Below, one piece after another: positions 28,117 through 38,274 of a DNA stretch of 64,000 nt. Every line of letters begins with the position of its first letter. Positions within the stretch are counted from its first letter, which is position 1. This stretch comes from Pandoraea apista (lineage in GTDB: Bacteria; Pseudomonadota; Gammaproteobacteria; Burkholderiales; Burkholderiaceae): positions 3,162,001 to 3,226,000 of the forward strand of contig NZ_CP013481.2 of the NCBI RefSeq assembly GCF_001465595.2. The letters are read 5' to 3'. The position numbers were made by a program, and so were the translations under genes. The notes under the pieces are model-generated. The model was not told the origin of the DNA and searched no databases. It saw only the letters and a list, made by a program, of their open reading frames with translations.

Positions 28117-29397
28117 TCAATTGGAGCCGGCAACCTTGGGCGACTCCTGGTAGATCAAAAGCGGTTTTCCGTCGCCGCTGATCGCGTTTTCGTCCAGAAT
28201 CACCTTGGTCACGCCCTTGAGCGATGGCAGTTCGTACATCACTTCGAGCAGTGCCTGTTCGATGATCGAACGCAGGCCACGCGCGCCGGTCTTGCGCTTG
28301 ATCGCCTTGCGCGCCACCGCATGCAGGGCCGCCGGACGAATTTCCAGTTCCACCCCTTCCATCAGGAACAGGCGCTGGTATTGCTTGACCAGTGCATTCT
28401 TCGGCTCGATCAGGATGGTCACCAGCACGTCTTCATCAAGCTTACCCAACGTGGCAACCACCGGCAGACGACCGATCAGCTCGGGAATCAGACCGAATTT
28501 GATCAGATCTTCCGGTTCGACATCGCGCAACAGTTCGCCGGCGTCACGCTCTTCGCCGGTCTTCACTGTCGCGCCGAAGCCGATGCCCGTCTTCTCGGTG
28601 CGATTCATGATGATCTTCTCGAGACCATCGAACGCCCCGCCGCAGATGAACAAGATGTTCGTCGTGTCGACCTGAATGAAATCCTGGTTCGGATGCTTGC
28701 GGCCACCTTGCGGCGGCACCGACGCCATGGTGCCTTCGACGAGCTTGAGCAGCGCCTGCTGCACGCCCTCGCCCGACACGTCGCGCGTAATCGACGGATT
28801 GTCCGACTTGCGGCTGATCTTGTCGATTTCGTCAATATAAACAATGCCCTTCTGCGCCTGCTCGATCTCGTAATTGCAGTTCTGCAGCAGCTTCTGAATG
28901 ATATTTTCGACGTCCTCACCCACATAACCGGCTTCGGTCAGCGTGGTGGCGTCGGCAATCACGAAAGGCACGTTGAGCAGACGCGCGAGCGTCTGCGCGA
29001 GCAACGTCTTGCCCGAGCCGGTCGGCCCGATCAGCAGAATGTTGCTCTTGGAAAGTTCGACCTCGTCGCGCTTGTCGCCGAGGTGCTTCAATCGCTTGTA
29101 ATGGTTATAGACCGCCACGGCCAAAATCTTCTTGGCGCGATCCTGACCGATCACATATTGATCGAGACTCTCGCGGATTTCCTGCGGCGACGGCAAATCG
29201 GACTTGCCACCACTGCCGCTCTCGTCTTCAGCCGCTGCGGCCTCGTCGCGAATAATCTCGTTGCACAGATCAATGCACTCGTCGCAGATAAACACGGACG
29301 GACCTGCGATGAGCTTCTTGACCTCGTGCTGGCTCTTTCCGCAGAAGGAGCAGTAGAGCAGCTTTTCGCCGTTGGAAGTGCTTTTTTTATCCACCAT
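28117..29397 (-). CDS. clpX: ClpXP protease ATPase subunit ClpX
   Basis: 426-residue unfoldase that recognises tagged proteins and feeds them to ClpP. The N-terminal zinc-binding domain has Cys16, Cys19, Cys38 and Cys41 (CSFC, CDEC). Walker A is GPTGSGKT (124-131) and Walker B is [11 protein letters not shown], and the pore loop is GYVGEDVE. The ATG at 29395-29397 gives [10 protein letters not shown]. It lies 234 bp downstream of clpP on the same strand. The gap holds no gene and could contain its own promoter. Confidence 0.99.
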   Translation of the reverse strand: MVDKKSTSNGEKLLYCSFCGKSQHEVKKLIAGPSVFICDECIDLCNEIIRDEAAAAEDESGSGGKSDLPSPQEIRESLDQYVIGQDRAKKILAVAVYNHYKRLKHLGDKRDEVELSKSNILLIGPTGSGKTLLAQTLARLLNVPFVIADATTLTEAGYVGEDVENIIQKLLQNCNYEIEQAQKGIVYIDEIDKISRKSDNPSITRDVSGEGVQQALLKLVEGTMASVPPQGGRKHPNQDFIQVDTTNILFICGGAFDGLEKIIMNRTEKTGIGFGATVKTGEERDAGELLRDVEPEDLIKFGLIPELIGRLPVVATLGKLDEDVLVTILIEPKNALVKQYQRLFLMEGVELEIRPAALHAVARKAIKRKTGARGLRSIIEQALLEVMYELPSLKGVTKVILDENAISGDGKPLLIYQESPKVAGSN

Positions 29398-29631
29398 ATC
29401 TGTGTCAGCCTGCTAGCAATTTGCGCCCCGGTCGTCCCCCTACGGAGGCGGCAAACGCGGCATACGTGATTCCATTGTAACGCCATGCCGCGCGAGCGTG
29501 TGGCCCACCCGCGACAACCCTAAATTCCCTTCTACGACAAAGACTTGGCGCGATCACCCGGTCGTTCGTGACGAAAACACCCGATGTCGCGCCAGCCTTT
29601 TTCTGGTCAGGCGCCCAAATTCGAGACCGAA

Positions 29632-30288
29632 TCAGGGACGCTTTTCAAGCACGCGATCGATCAACCCGTACTCGACGGCATCGGTCGCCGACTTGAAGTT
29701 GTCGCGATCGGTGTCGCGCGCAATGGTTTCGAGCGGCTGCCCAGTGTTCACGGCCAGCAAACGATTCAATCGATCCTTGAGCAAAAGGATTTCCCGGGCG
29801 TGAATCTCGATATCCGACGCCTGACCGCGGGCACCGCCCAGCGGTTGGTGAATCATGATGCGCGCGTTCGGCAGAGCGAAACGCTTGCCCTTCTCGCCAG
29901 CGGCAAGCAGGAATGCGCCCATGCTCGCGGCCATGCCCAGGCACAGCGTCGAGACCGCGGGCTTGACGAATTTCATCGTGTCGTAAATCGCCAGACCCGC
30001 TGAGACGGACCCGCCCGGCGAGTTGATGTACATCGAGATTTCCTTGTCAGGATTTTCGCTCTCGAGGAACAGCAACTGGGCGACAACAAGGTTGGCGCTC
30101 TGGTCGTTGACCTCGCCCACCAGGAAAATGATGCGCTCCTTCAGGAGTCGCGAGTAAATGTCATAAGCGCGCTCGCCGCGACCACTTTGCTCGACGACCA
30201 TCGGCACCAGGCCAAGGCCTTGCGTCTCGAGGGCGGAGCTGTGCGTCTGGGAAGCGAGTTGGGCGAGCAATTCGGAACGGGTAATCAT
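29632..30288 (-). CDS. clpP: ATP-dependent Clp protease proteolytic subunit
   Basis: 218-residue serine protease forming the tetradecameric chamber of ClpXP. The triad is Ser122 (GMAASMGAF), His147 (MIHQPLGG) and Asp196 (RDTDRDNF), with standard spacing. The N-terminus [20 protein letters not shown] is canonical, with a probable propeptide before Val28-Pro29. The order tig-clpP-clpX-lon on one strand is the classical arrangement. A hairpin separates it from tig. Confidence 0.99.
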   Translation of the reverse strand: MITRSELLAQLASQTHSSALETQGLGLVPMVVEQSGRGERAYDIYSRLLKERIIFLVGEVNDQSANLVVAQLLFLESENPDKEISMYINSPGGSVSAGLAIYDTMKFVKPAVSTLCLGMAASMGAFLLAAGEKGKRFALPNARIMIHQPLGGARGQASDIEIHAREILLLKDRLNRLLAVNTGQPLETIARDTDRDNFKSATDAVEYGLIDRVLEKRP

Positions 30289-30359
30289 ATCGGTTCGACC
30301 CTTCTATCGAGATGGTTTTGCGCGCCGCAGGGAGGAGGCTCGGAGGCCATTTGGAAAAG

Positions 30360-30389
30360 AACCGCCACGGCCTTTCGGCCGCGGCGGTT
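30360..30389 (-). terminator. Hairpin terminator after tig
   Basis: AACCGCC-CGGCC pairs with GGCCG-GGCGGTT (one mismatch) around TTTC, followed by CTTTT on the minus strand. It lies 22 bp after the tig stop and 71 bp before clpP. The U tract is short, so partial readthrough into clpP is possible. Confidence 0.65.
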
Positions 30390-30411
30390 CAGTCGGTCGT
30401 GTCGCGTTCGA

Positions 30412-31752
30412 TCAGGACTGCGTGTTGCCAGCCAGTTCTTCGAAGCTGACTTGCTTGTCGGTCACCTTGGCCTTACCCAGGACAAACTCGACAACGTTGT
30501 TCTCAACGACGAAACCTTCCATTTCCGCCATGCGCTGCTGATCGCCATAGTACCAGCGGACGACTTCTTGCGGGTCTTCGTAGCTCTTCGCGAACTCTTC
30601 CACTTCCGCCTTGATCTGCTCCGGCTTGGCTTGCAGGTCGTTCTGCTTGACCAGCTCAGCCAGAATCAGGCCCAGCTTCACGCGACGCTCAGCTTGTTCC
30701 TTGAACATTTCTGCCGGGATCGGCACGTTGGCGGCGTTCGGCACGCCGCGCTGCGCGAGGTCCTGACGCGCCATCGCCACCAGACGCTCCTGATCCTGAG
30801 CCACCAGCGCATTCGGCACATCCAGCTCTGCCACGGAGATCAGTGCGTTCATCACTTGATCCTTGAGCAGGGCTTGCGTGCGACGCTTCACTTCGCGCGA
30901 CAGGTTTTCCTTGATGTCGGCACGCATCTTTTCGATGCTGCCGTCAGCGATACCGAGGGACTTGGCGAACTCGGCGTCGACTTCCGGCAGGTGCGCCCAT
31001 TCGACCTTCTTGAGCGTGACCGTGAACGTGGCGGTCTTACCCGCCACTTCCTTGCCGTGGTACTCGTCCGGGAACTTGAGTTCGAATTCCTTCGACTCGC
31101 CGACCTTCAGGCCCAGCGTAGCCTTTTCGAACTCCGGCAGCATGCGGCCTTCGCCCAGCACGAACACGAAGTCTTCAGCGCTACCGCCAGCAAACACTTC
31201 GCCGTCGATCTTGCCAACGAAGTCGACCGTGACGCGGTCGCCGTCCTTGGCTTCCACCGTGCCGCCGTCGCCGTGGGCGCCAGCTTCGCCACGCACGTGG
31301 TAATGCACGCGCTGCTTACGCAGAATGTCGATGGTGCGATCGATCTCGGCTTCCGACACATCGGTCGTGGTGCGGCTGACCTCTGCGGCGGCCAGATCAC
31401 CGATCTTGACTTCCGGGTAGACCTCGAACGTGGCGTCGAATGCGTATTCCGTGTCGGCGGCGTCGGCCTTCGGCGCGAAACGCGGCTGACCGGCCACGCG
31501 CAGGTCCTGTTCCTTGCTGATTTCGAAGAATTGCTGGCCAACCTTGTCGCTCACGACTTCGGCTTCGACCTGACCACCGTATTGCTGGGTGACCATCTTG
31601 AGGGGCACCTTGCCCGGACGGAAGCCCGGCATACGAACCGTCTTCGACAGCTTCTGAATACGAGCTGCGACTTCTTTTTCGACTTCCTGCTTGGGCAGGG
31701 CGATGGTAAAGCGACGCTCGAGCTTGCCGAGGTTTTCAACAGCGATAGTCAT
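30412..31752 (-). CDS. tig: Trigger factor
   Basis: 446-residue ribosome-bound chaperone and peptidylprolyl isomerase. The ribosome-binding domain has [20 protein letters not shown] and the signature [12 protein letters not shown] (the GFRxGK motif). The FKBP-like domain (about 160-245) has [19 protein letters not shown] and [16 protein letters not shown]. The C-terminal cradle follows. The ATG at 31750-31752 gives MTIAVENLG; upstream in-frame residues are not family-like. It leads the tig-clpP-clpX-lon block. Confidence 0.98.
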   Translation of the reverse strand: MTIAVENLGKLERRFTIALPKQEVEKEVAARIQKLSKTVRMPGFRPGKVPLKMVTQQYGGQVEAEVVSDKVGQQFFEISKEQDLRVAGQPRFAPKADAADTEYAFDATFEVYPEVKIGDLAAAEVSRTTTDVSEAEIDRTIDILRKQRVHYHVRGEAGAHGDGGTVEAKDGDRVTVDFVGKIDGEVFAGGSAEDFVFVLGEGRMLPEFEKATLGLKVGESKEFELKFPDEYHGKEVAGKTATFTVTLKKVEWAHLPEVDAEFAKSLGIADGSIEKMRADIKENLSREVKRRTQALLKDQVMNALISVAELDVPNALVAQDQERLVAMARQDLAQRGVPNAANVPIPAEMFKEQAERRVKLGLILAELVKQNDLQAKPEQIKAEVEEFAKSYEDPQEVVRWYYGDQQRMAEMEGFVVENNVVEFVLGKAKVTDKQVSFEELAGNTQS

Positions 31753-32104
31753 GAGGATATTCGTCCATCCAGAGGGTCGTTCTGTGTTGTGGCGAGGGAA
31801 TGCCACAAGCGGACCCAGTCAGTTAATCAACCTTGGGCCGGAACCGGCGACGCCAGTTTCCCTCCGCCCCCGACAAATCGGGGTAGCCCCAAAACGGTTT
31901 CACACACAAAGCGAAACATTTTAGCAAACTATTGTCCCGCCTCCAGACTTTCCGCCCGGAAATCAGGGAAATCAAACCATTTCCCCTTCACATGTCTTCC
32001 GCGCGCCGTCTGCTGCGGCAGGCGCGCCCCTACTGGGCGGCCCCACGCTTTAGAGGGCAACGTCGACAAAAAGATCTTGGGAGACGCGCTTCCACCGCCT
32101 AGGA
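31753..32104. other. Intergenic region between tig and the PsrA-like regulator
   Basis: About 350 bp without a credible gene. On the minus strand a TAAAAT box (31923-31918) about 165 bp from tig could be a -10, but the matching -35 is poor. GTTTC and GAAAC form an imperfect dyad near 31894-31916. No tRNA or riboswitch-like structure is recognised. Confidence 0.4.
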
Positions 32105-32122
32105 TTCAATCGAACGTTTGAA
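32105..32122. promoter_or_regulatory. Candidate operator of the PsrA-like regulator
   Basis: TTCAA-T-CG-AA-CG-T-TTGAA is an 18-bp imperfect palindrome with five-base outer arms and inner CG pairs. It resembles the TTCAAAC...GTTTGAA type of site used by PsrA/FadR-like TetR regulators of fatty-acid genes. It ends on the A of an in-frame ATG at 32122, which argues that translation starts further down, at the GTG at 32182. Confidence 0.5.
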
Positions 32123-32181
32123 TGAAACGTAAGTTCATTGAAGCGACGTGGCGTTGTGCTGCGTCTTTCCGGAGGATCGTC

Positions 32182-33012
32182 GTGAGTCCACGCCTCTCGG
32201 CCGGCCGACAAGCCGGCGACACCAAACTGCGCATTCTCGATGCCGCAGAAGACCTTTTCATCGAATACGGCTACGAAGCCATGTCCCTGCGCCAGATTAC
32301 GTCGCGCGCGGAGGTGAACCTGGCGGCCGTCAACTATCACTTCGGGAGCAAGGAGACCCTGCTTCAGGCCATGCTCTCGCGCCGACTCGACCGGCTCAAC
32401 GAAGAGCGCCTCGCGTTGCTGACCCGTGCCGAAGACACCTGGCCTTCACCGAAATTGACGTGTGAACATGTGCTCGGCGCCATGTTCATCCCCGCGCTGG
32501 CCATTTCCCATCATCGCGATATCGGCGGCCCGGCGTTTCTGCGACTGCTCGGACGTGTTTATGCCGATCCGTCGCCGTTTATCCGTGACTATCTGCAACG
32601 GCATTACGCGCCGGTATTCGAGCGCTTCTTCGAAGCCTTTGCTCGCGCCTTGCCCGAATTGCCGCGCCAGGAACTGGGCTGGCGGCTGCACTTCGCTCTG
32701 CAAGCCCTGTCTGGCGTGTTGGCGAGCAGCGATACGTCGCGCCTGATCGACACCTTCGCGCAAGGCCAGCCGATGGGCGACCTGCAAGTCGTCGCGAGGC
32801 TCACGGCCCTGATGGTGGCAGCGCTCAAGGCGCCGATGCCGGGCGAGGAGCAACTGGCGAGCTTCGCCGCCGTGTTCGCCCTTGCGAAAGACGCCGATGT
32901 CACGCCGCCGCGCGAGGCCGGACATGTCGCAGATCCGTCCGGCCAGGCATCGCAAAGCGACGGTAGCGGCCCAACGTCCAGCGATAACGACCGCGTGTTC
33001 GCAAACGTCTGA
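32182..33012 (+). CDS. PsrA-like TetR-family regulator of fatty-acid oxidation
   Basis: 276-residue repressor. The TetR DNA-binding domain is KLRILDAAEDLFIEYGYEAM with recognition region ITSRAEVNLAAVNYHFGSKE, very close to Pseudomonas PsrA. The C-terminal ligand domain has FLRLLGRVYADPSPFIRDYL and RLHFALQALSG, also PsrA-like; the last 50 residues are an unconserved tail. The GTG at 32182 has GGAGGA five bases upstream; the ATG at 32122 has no ribosome site and overlaps a palindrome. By family, long-chain acyl-CoA or fatty acid would release it from DNA. Position ahead of fadE-fabG-maoC-thiolase-fadD strongly suggests it controls them. Confidence 0.85.
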   Translation: MSPRLSAGRQAGDTKLRILDAAEDLFIEYGYEAMSLRQITSRAEVNLAAVNYHFGSKETLLQAMLSRRLDRLNEERLALLTRAEDTWPSPKLTCEHVLGAMFIPALAISHHRDIGGPAFLRLLGRVYADPSPFIRDYLQRHYAPVFERFFEAFARALPELPRQELGWRLHFALQALSGVLASSDTSRLIDTFAQGQPMGDLQVVARLTALMVAALKAPMPGEEQLASFAAVFALAKDADVTPPREAGHVADPSGQASQSDGSGPTSSDNDRVFANV

Positions 33013-33351
33013 GTCGAGTTCCCCACGAGCGCCGGAAGGTCGCTCGAAAAATAAGCCGTGCGCCCTATCGGCGCTGCGGCGGCATCAGCGTTAGCGTCAA
33101 TATCCACGCCAGCGCTCTTTGCAGATGGAAGTCGCAATTTCGACGCATCACTCGAATTCTCGGCGCACCAATGTGTGACCGAACGATCCAACAAAAACGC
33201 CGCCGCCGGTTCGAAGCAGGCGCAATGCCAGCGAGCATCGGCAGACGGCACGAAGACGACAGCCCCCACCCGCGGCCCGGCATGACGGATATGCCACCGC
33301 AGGCATGACGCACCACATGTGCGGGGGAGCTGAACCGAAAGGGAGGAGAAA
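33013..33351. other. Intergenic region upstream of fadE
   Basis: 339 bp without a credible gene. It should carry the promoter of the beta-oxidation operon, but I see no clear sigma-70 pair and no second copy of the TTCAA...TTGAA palindrome. A strong ribosome site GGGAGGAG ends it. Confidence 0.4.
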
Positions 33352-35853
33352 ATGATGGCCGTATGGATTCTTGCGTTTCTCGTGGGCGTATCTGCCCTGC
33401 TCTTCTATCGCGCGCACGCCTGGCAGTGGCTCGTAGCCACGGTGCTCTGGGTCGGTGCGGGCGCCGTCGCGGGGCTGACGGGGACGGTCGCGACCGTCGT
33501 TCTGGCTATCGTGTTCGTGGTGCCAGCCCTGGTGCTGAGCGTCGGTCCGTTGCGACGCGCGTGGGTCAGCGCGCCCATGCTCGCGAAATTCCGAACGATC
33601 ATGCCGGAGATGTCGGAGACGGAAAAAGACGCCATCGAAGCCGGCACGGTCTGGTGGGACGCCGATCTGTTTTCCGGCCGTCCCGACTGGCAGAAGTTCA
33701 TGGCGCTTCCCGCCCCCGCCTTGTCCGCCGAAGAGCAGGCATTCATGGCGAACGAGGTCGAGCATCTGTGCGACCTGTCCAACGATTGGGAGAGCACGCA
33801 AGTCTGGCAAGACCTACCGCCCAAAGCGTGGCAATACGCGAAAGACGCCGGCTTTCTGGGCATGATCATCCCCAAGCGTTACGGCGGGCTCGAATTCTCC
33901 GCGTATGCGCATTCGCAAGTGGTAATGAAGCTGGCGTCGCGTTGTTCCGCCGCCGCCGTGTCGGTCATGGTGCCGAACTCGCTCGGCCCGGCCGAACTGC
34001 TATTGCACTATGGCACCGAGGCGCAAAAGAACTATTACCTGCCGCGCCTGGCGAAGGGGGAAGAGATCCCCTGCTTCGCACTCACGAGCCCATACGCGGG
34101 CTCTGACGCTGCTGCCATTCCGGATGTCGGCATCGTCTGCCGCGGCGTGCACGACGGTCGGGAAACGCTCGGCTTTCGCGTCACATGGAACAAGCGTTAC
34201 ATCACGCTCGGCCCCATCGCGACCGTGCTCGGTCTCGCATTCCGCGCGCTCGACCCCGATCATTTGCTGGGAGACAACGACGAGCCCGGCATCACTTGCG
34301 CCCTGATCCCGACGCATCATCCGGGCGTGGTGATCGGACGCCGTCACTGGCCGTTGAACGCCGTGTTCCAGAACGGCCCGAACTCCGGCAAAGACGTGTT
34401 CATCCCGCTCGACTGGGTTATCGGCGGTCAGGCACAGGTGGGCAAGGGCTGGCGAATGTTGATGGAGTGTCTCGCTGCCGGGCGTGCCATCTCGTTGCCG
34501 TCGTCGAACGTCGGCTATTCGAAGATCGCAGTGCGCGCAACGGGCGCCTATGCTGCGGTGCGTCGCCAGTTCCGTACGCCAATCGGCAAATTCGAGGGGG
34601 TGCAGGAAGCGCTTGCGCGCATGGCCGGCAATTTGTACGCGATGGACGCGGCACGCCGTATGGCAGCGCTTGCCGTCGATCTTGGCGAAAAGCCGTCGGT
34701 GATCTCCGCCATCGCGAAATACCACGTTACCGAACGCGCGCGCAAAGTGGTCAACGACGGCATGGATGTCGTGGCGGGCAAAGGCATCTGCATGGGCCCC
34801 AACAACTTCCTTGCCCGCGCGTACCAGCAGATTCCCGTGTCGATCACGGTTGAGGGTGCCAACATCATGACGCGCTGCCTGATGATCTTCGGTCAGGGCG
34901 CGATCCGCTGCCATCCGTATGTGCTCAAAGAACTCGCCGCTGCGCAAACGGCCGATCACACCGCAGCCGTGCGCGCCTTCGACGACGCCCTGTTCGGCCA
35001 TCTGACCTTCGTGACGAGCAACATCGTGCGCGGCGCGTTGCAGGGCATCACGCACGCCCGGTTCTCTGCCGTGCCATCGACTGCCGCGCCAGAACTGCAT
35101 GCCTACTATCGCGCCGCAAATCGCATGTCCACGCTCCTCGCCATCGCCTCCGATGTGTCGATGGCTGTTCTCGGCGGTTCGCTCAAGCGTCGCGAGAGCA
35201 TCACGGGGCGGCTTGGCGACATCCTCTCGCAACTGTTCCTGCTCACGGCAACGCTCAAACGTTTCGAAGACGAAGGGCGTCCCGAAGCCGATCTGCCGCT
35301 GGTGCACTGGGCTGCGCAAGACGCCCTCTGGCAGGCACGCGAAGCCTTCGAAGGCGTTCTCGCGAACTATCCGTCGCGCGCTGTGGCGTGGTGGATGCGC
35401 TGGAAGCTGACGCCGCTCGGCCTGCCGTACGCCAAGCCGTCCGACGCGCTCGCCGCACGCGTGGCCGAAGTGATGCAAACACCGGGCGACGCCCGTGAGC
35501 GCCTCATCGCAGGCAGTTACTCGCCGCGAGTCGAAATCGACGGGCTGGCCTATGGCGAGATCGTGTTCCAGATGACGCCGCAGGTCACCGCCATCGAGCA
35601 GCGTCTGCGGACTGCAATCAAGGAAGGCCGTCTGCCGACGATGCCGCAAAGCCTGCCCGAATTCACCGAATGGGTGGACCACGCGGCGGAACTGCAACTC
35701 GTGAGCGACGACGAACGCCGGGTGCTGACCCAGTACGCGGATTACGCTGCGCGCGCGGTCGCCGTCGACGACTTCCCGGCCGATTTCGGACGCCTTGCCG
35801 ACATGCAGCAAGCCCAGCAACAGGAAGCGGCCGACGAAGCGCTCACCTCATGA
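33352..35853 (+). CDS. fadE: FadE-type acyl-CoA dehydrogenase, membrane-associated
   Basis: 833-residue enzyme, similar in length to E. coli FadE (814). Two N-terminal hydrophobic segments (about residues 1-70) are followed by the acyl-CoA dehydrogenase domains: LPPKAWQYAKDAGFLGMIIP, SLGPAELLLHYGTEAQKNYY, CFALTSPYAGSDAA (FAD/substrate loop), RRQFRTPIGKFEGVQEALAR and ITVEGANIMTRCLMIFGQGA. The large C-terminal helical domain (about 480-820) is FadE-specific. It performs the first, FAD-dependent oxidation of long-chain acyl-CoA. The ATG at 33352 has GGAGGAG upstream. It is first in a five- or six-gene operon behind the PsrA-like regulator. Confidence 0.95.
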   Translation: MMAVWILAFLVGVSALLFYRAHAWQWLVATVLWVGAGAVAGLTGTVATVVLAIVFVVPALVLSVGPLRRAWVSAPMLAKFRTIMPEMSETEKDAIEAGTVWWDADLFSGRPDWQKFMALPAPALSAEEQAFMANEVEHLCDLSNDWESTQVWQDLPPKAWQYAKDAGFLGMIIPKRYGGLEFSAYAHSQVVMKLASRCSAAAVSVMVPNSLGPAELLLHYGTEAQKNYYLPRLAKGEEIPCFALTSPYAGSDAAAIPDVGIVCRGVHDGRETLGFRVTWNKRYITLGPIATVLGLAFRALDPDHLLGDNDEPGITCALIPTHHPGVVIGRRHWPLNAVFQNGPNSGKDVFIPLDWVIGGQAQVGKGWRMLMECLAAGRAISLPSSNVGYSKIAVRATGAYAAVRRQFRTPIGKFEGVQEALARMAGNLYAMDAARRMAALAVDLGEKPSVISAIAKYHVTERARKVVNDGMDVVAGKGICMGPNNFLARAYQQIPVSITVEGANIMTRCLMIFGQGAIRCHPYVLKELAAAQTADHTAAVRAFDDALFGHLTFVTSNIVRGALQGITHARFSAVPSTAAPELHAYYRAANRMSTLLAIASDVSMAVLGGSLKRRESITGRLGDILSQLFLLTATLKRFEDEGRPEADLPLVHWAAQDALWQAREAFEGVLANYPSRAVAWWMRWKLTPLGLPYAKPSDALAARVAEVMQTPGDARERLIAGSYSPRVEIDGLAYGEIVFQMTPQVTAIEQRLRTAIKEGRLPTMPQSLPEFTEWVDHAAELQLVSDDERRVLTQYADYAARAVAVDDFPADFGRLADMQQAQQQEAADEALTS

Positions 35854-35899
35854 GCCGGTCTGGCTGCGCCCACCCCATCACTCTGAGGATTTACGCGCC

Positions 35900-37327
35900 G
35901 TGACAACGCCCGACCGATACCTGGCTTTCGCCAACTCCGCTGTAGGCAGCCGTCTGGCCAATACGCTGGGACTGCCGCGCCCTGTACCGCTCGAGCGCAT
36001 GCCGGCTTTCGGCGACACCGAGGCGCGCGCCACGCCCGCACCGCTTGCCGTTGTCGGCGGCGCAGGCGACGCGCCGCTACTGCCCGGGCTGGCACGTGAA
36101 CTGCATTGGCTCGACATCCCCAGTCTGGCCCATGTCGAGCGACTCGACTGGATCTCGTACGCCAACAAGGCCGGCACGATGAGCGGGCGCTTCAACCCCG
36201 ATGAGGGGGTACGTCCCAAGGCGTTGCTGTTCGACGCCAGCGCCATTGCCGACACCAGCGAGCTAAGCGCGCTCTACACGTTCTTCCACGACACCCTCGC
36301 CTCGCTGGACCGATGCGGGCGGGTACTCGTGCTGGGCTTGCCCCCGCCGCTGGCAACGACACCCCAAGCCAGCGTTGCGCAGCGCGCGCTCGAAGGCTTC
36401 GTGCGCTCGCTCGCGAAGGAACTCAAACGGGGCGCCACGGCGCAGTTGCTTTACATCGCACCGCGCGCCCGTGAAGCCTTGCACTCCACCTTGCGTTTTT
36501 TCCTCTCCCCGCGCGCCGCTTACGTCAGTGGGCAAGCCATCACCTTGCAAGACCCGGTATTCGAAACGCCGCCCATGCGCGATCAGCGTCCGCTCGCGGG
36601 CCAGGTCGCGGTCGTGACGGGCGCGGCGCGCGGCATTGGCGAAGCTATTGCCACCGTGCTGGCCCGCGACGGCGCCCATGTCGTCTGCGTCGACATCCCT
36701 GCCGCACAAGCCCCGCTCGACGCGGTCGCGGCCCGCCTCGACGGCAGTGCCCTGACATGCGACATTGCCTCACCGGAAGCGGGCATCACGCTGCTCGCGC
36801 ATCTGAGCACGCATGCACCCCGCGGCCTCGACATCCTCGTCCACAATGCCGGCATTACCCGCGACAAGACCCTCGTGCGCATGAGCGAGGCGCAATGGCA
36901 GAGCGTGCTCGATATCAATGTCGGTGCTCCGCAGCGCCTGAACACCGCACTGCTCGACGCGGGGGTGCTGCGCGCCAACAGCCGGATCGTCGGTGTCGCA
37001 TCGATCAGCGGCATTGCGGGCAATCGAGGGCAAACGAATTACGCGGCGTCGAAGGCGGCCGTGATCGGTATGGTCGAAGCGTGGTCGCCGCGGCTCGCCG
37101 AGCGCCACATCAGCATCAACGCCGTCGCTCCCGGTTTCATCGAAACCCAGATGACCGCCGCCGTGCCGTTCGCCATTCGCGAAGCCGGACGCCGCATGAA
37201 CTCGCTGGGTCAGGGCGGTCAGCCGGTTGACGTAGCGGAAGCCATCGCGTGGCTTGCCCACCCTGCCTCGGGGGCACTGACCGGGCAGATCGTGCGCGTG
37301 TGCGGCCAGAGCCTGCTGGGAGCGTGA
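35900..37327 (+). CDS. Two-domain 3-oxoacyl-(ACP/CoA) reductase, FabG4 type
   Basis: 475-residue 'high-molecular-weight FabG'. The N-terminal half (about 1-230) is a degenerate Rossmann/flavodoxin-like domain. The C-terminal half is an active short-chain dehydrogenase: cofactor motif TGAARGIG (240-247), HNAGIT, catalytic Ser near 368-370 and Tyr381-x3-Lys385 (YAASK). FabG4 proteins use NADH with 3-oxoacyl-CoA and the (3R)-hydroxy stereoisomer. The GTG at 35900 follows GAGGAT. It lies 46 bp after fadE and 2 bp before the MaoC gene, so it likely works in the same acyl-CoA cycle. Confidence 0.9.
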   Translation: MTTPDRYLAFANSAVGSRLANTLGLPRPVPLERMPAFGDTEARATPAPLAVVGGAGDAPLLPGLARELHWLDIPSLAHVERLDWISYANKAGTMSGRFNPDEGVRPKALLFDASAIADTSELSALYTFFHDTLASLDRCGRVLVLGLPPPLATTPQASVAQRALEGFVRSLAKELKRGATAQLLYIAPRAREALHSTLRFFLSPRAAYVSGQAITLQDPVFETPPMRDQRPLAGQVAVVTGAARGIGEAIATVLARDGAHVVCVDIPAAQAPLDAVAARLDGSALTCDIASPEAGITLLAHLSTHAPRGLDILVHNAGITRDKTLVRMSEAQWQSVLDINVGAPQRLNTALLDAGVLRANSRIVGVASISGIAGNRGQTNYAASKAAVIGMVEAWSPRLAERHISINAVAPGFIETQMTAAVPFAIREAGRRMNSLGQGGQPVDVAEAIAWLAHPASGALTGQIVRVCGQSLLGA

Positions 37328-37329
37328 CC

Positions 37330-38274
37330 ATGCCCAACGACCGTCCCCTCGACCCGCCGGGCGCCGGGCAAACAGCCGTGGAAGTGTCCCGTCTGCCCTC
37401 GCCGCTTCATCTGTATCTGCGTGCGTTGCTATCGGCGCGCAAACCGGCACTGGCACAAACGCTGCCGCCACTGGCGTTCGCGCGCCGCAATGTCGTGCTC
37501 GACGCGAACGATATTGCTCGCTACGCGCGCCTTTGCGGCTTTACCGACGCGCAAGGGATCCCACCCACATGGCCGCACTTGCTCGCCTTCCCGCTCCACA
37601 TGCGCCTGATGACGGATCGCGCATTTCCGTTCGCCATGCTTGGCATGGTGCATCTGGCGAATCGTATCCGTACACACGCGTCGCTGGCGGCCGGGGACCG
37701 GCTCGACTTCGACGTGCGGTGCGGCCCCCTGTATGCGCATGACAAGGGGCAGGTCTTCACGGTACTTACGACCGCGCGCCGTGACGGCGACAGGGTGTGG
37801 ACAGGCGAAAGTCTGTATCTGCGCACCGGTGTACGTAACGCGCTTGGCGCGCCCTATCGGGCCGGGTTGAGCGCCAACCCGGCGCTCGTGAAGACTGCCT
37901 CGTGGCAAGTTCCGGGCGACCTCGGCCGTCAGTACGCGCGGGTTTCGGGCGACTACAACCCCATCCACCTCTGGCCCATCACGGCCAGGCTGTTCGGCTT
38001 CCCGCGTCCGATCATTCATGGCATGTGGAGCTTCGCCCGCACACTCGCCGCAGTGTTGCCCAACCAGTCCATCAGCGCGCAACACCTCGACCTCCTCGTG
38101 GAGTTCAAAACACCGCTGCTGCTGCCGGGCAACGCCACGCTTTGGCGCGACCCGCACAGCGATGTCTTCGAATTGCGCGACGCAGCGGGCACCGTGCCGC
38201 ATCTGCGCGGACGGTGGCAGGCCGCACCGAGCGCATCGTCCTCCATCAACACCTTCGCTACGGACCCTTCATGA
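37330..38274 (+). CDS. MaoC-like (R)-specific enoyl-CoA hydratase, double hotdog
   Basis: 314-residue protein. The C-terminal hotdog carries the hydratase-2 motif in ARVSGDYNPIHLWPITARLFG, with Asp208, Asn210 and His213 as catalytic residues and the trailing PIIHGMWSFAR. The N-terminal hotdog (about 50-170) is degenerate, as in HtdX/HtdY-like proteins. It should hydrate trans-2-enoyl-CoA to (3R)-hydroxyacyl-CoA, matching the FabG4-type neighbour. The ATG at 37330 has GGGAG eight bases upstream; a GTG at 37324 overlaps the fabG stop but is too near the ribosome site. Its stop overlaps the thiolase start (ATGA). Confidence 0.9.
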   Translation: MPNDRPLDPPGAGQTAVEVSRLPSPLHLYLRALLSARKPALAQTLPPLAFARRNVVLDANDIARYARLCGFTDAQGIPPTWPHLLAFPLHMRLMTDRAFPFAMLGMVHLANRIRTHASLAAGDRLDFDVRCGPLYAHDKGQVFTVLTTARRDGDRVWTGESLYLRTGVRNALGAPYRAGLSANPALVKTASWQVPGDLGRQYARVSGDYNPIHLWPITARLFGFPRPIIHGMWSFARTLAAVLPNQSISAQHLDLLVEFKTPLLLPGNATLWRDPHSDVFELRDAAGTVPHLRGRWQAAPSASSSINTFATDPS

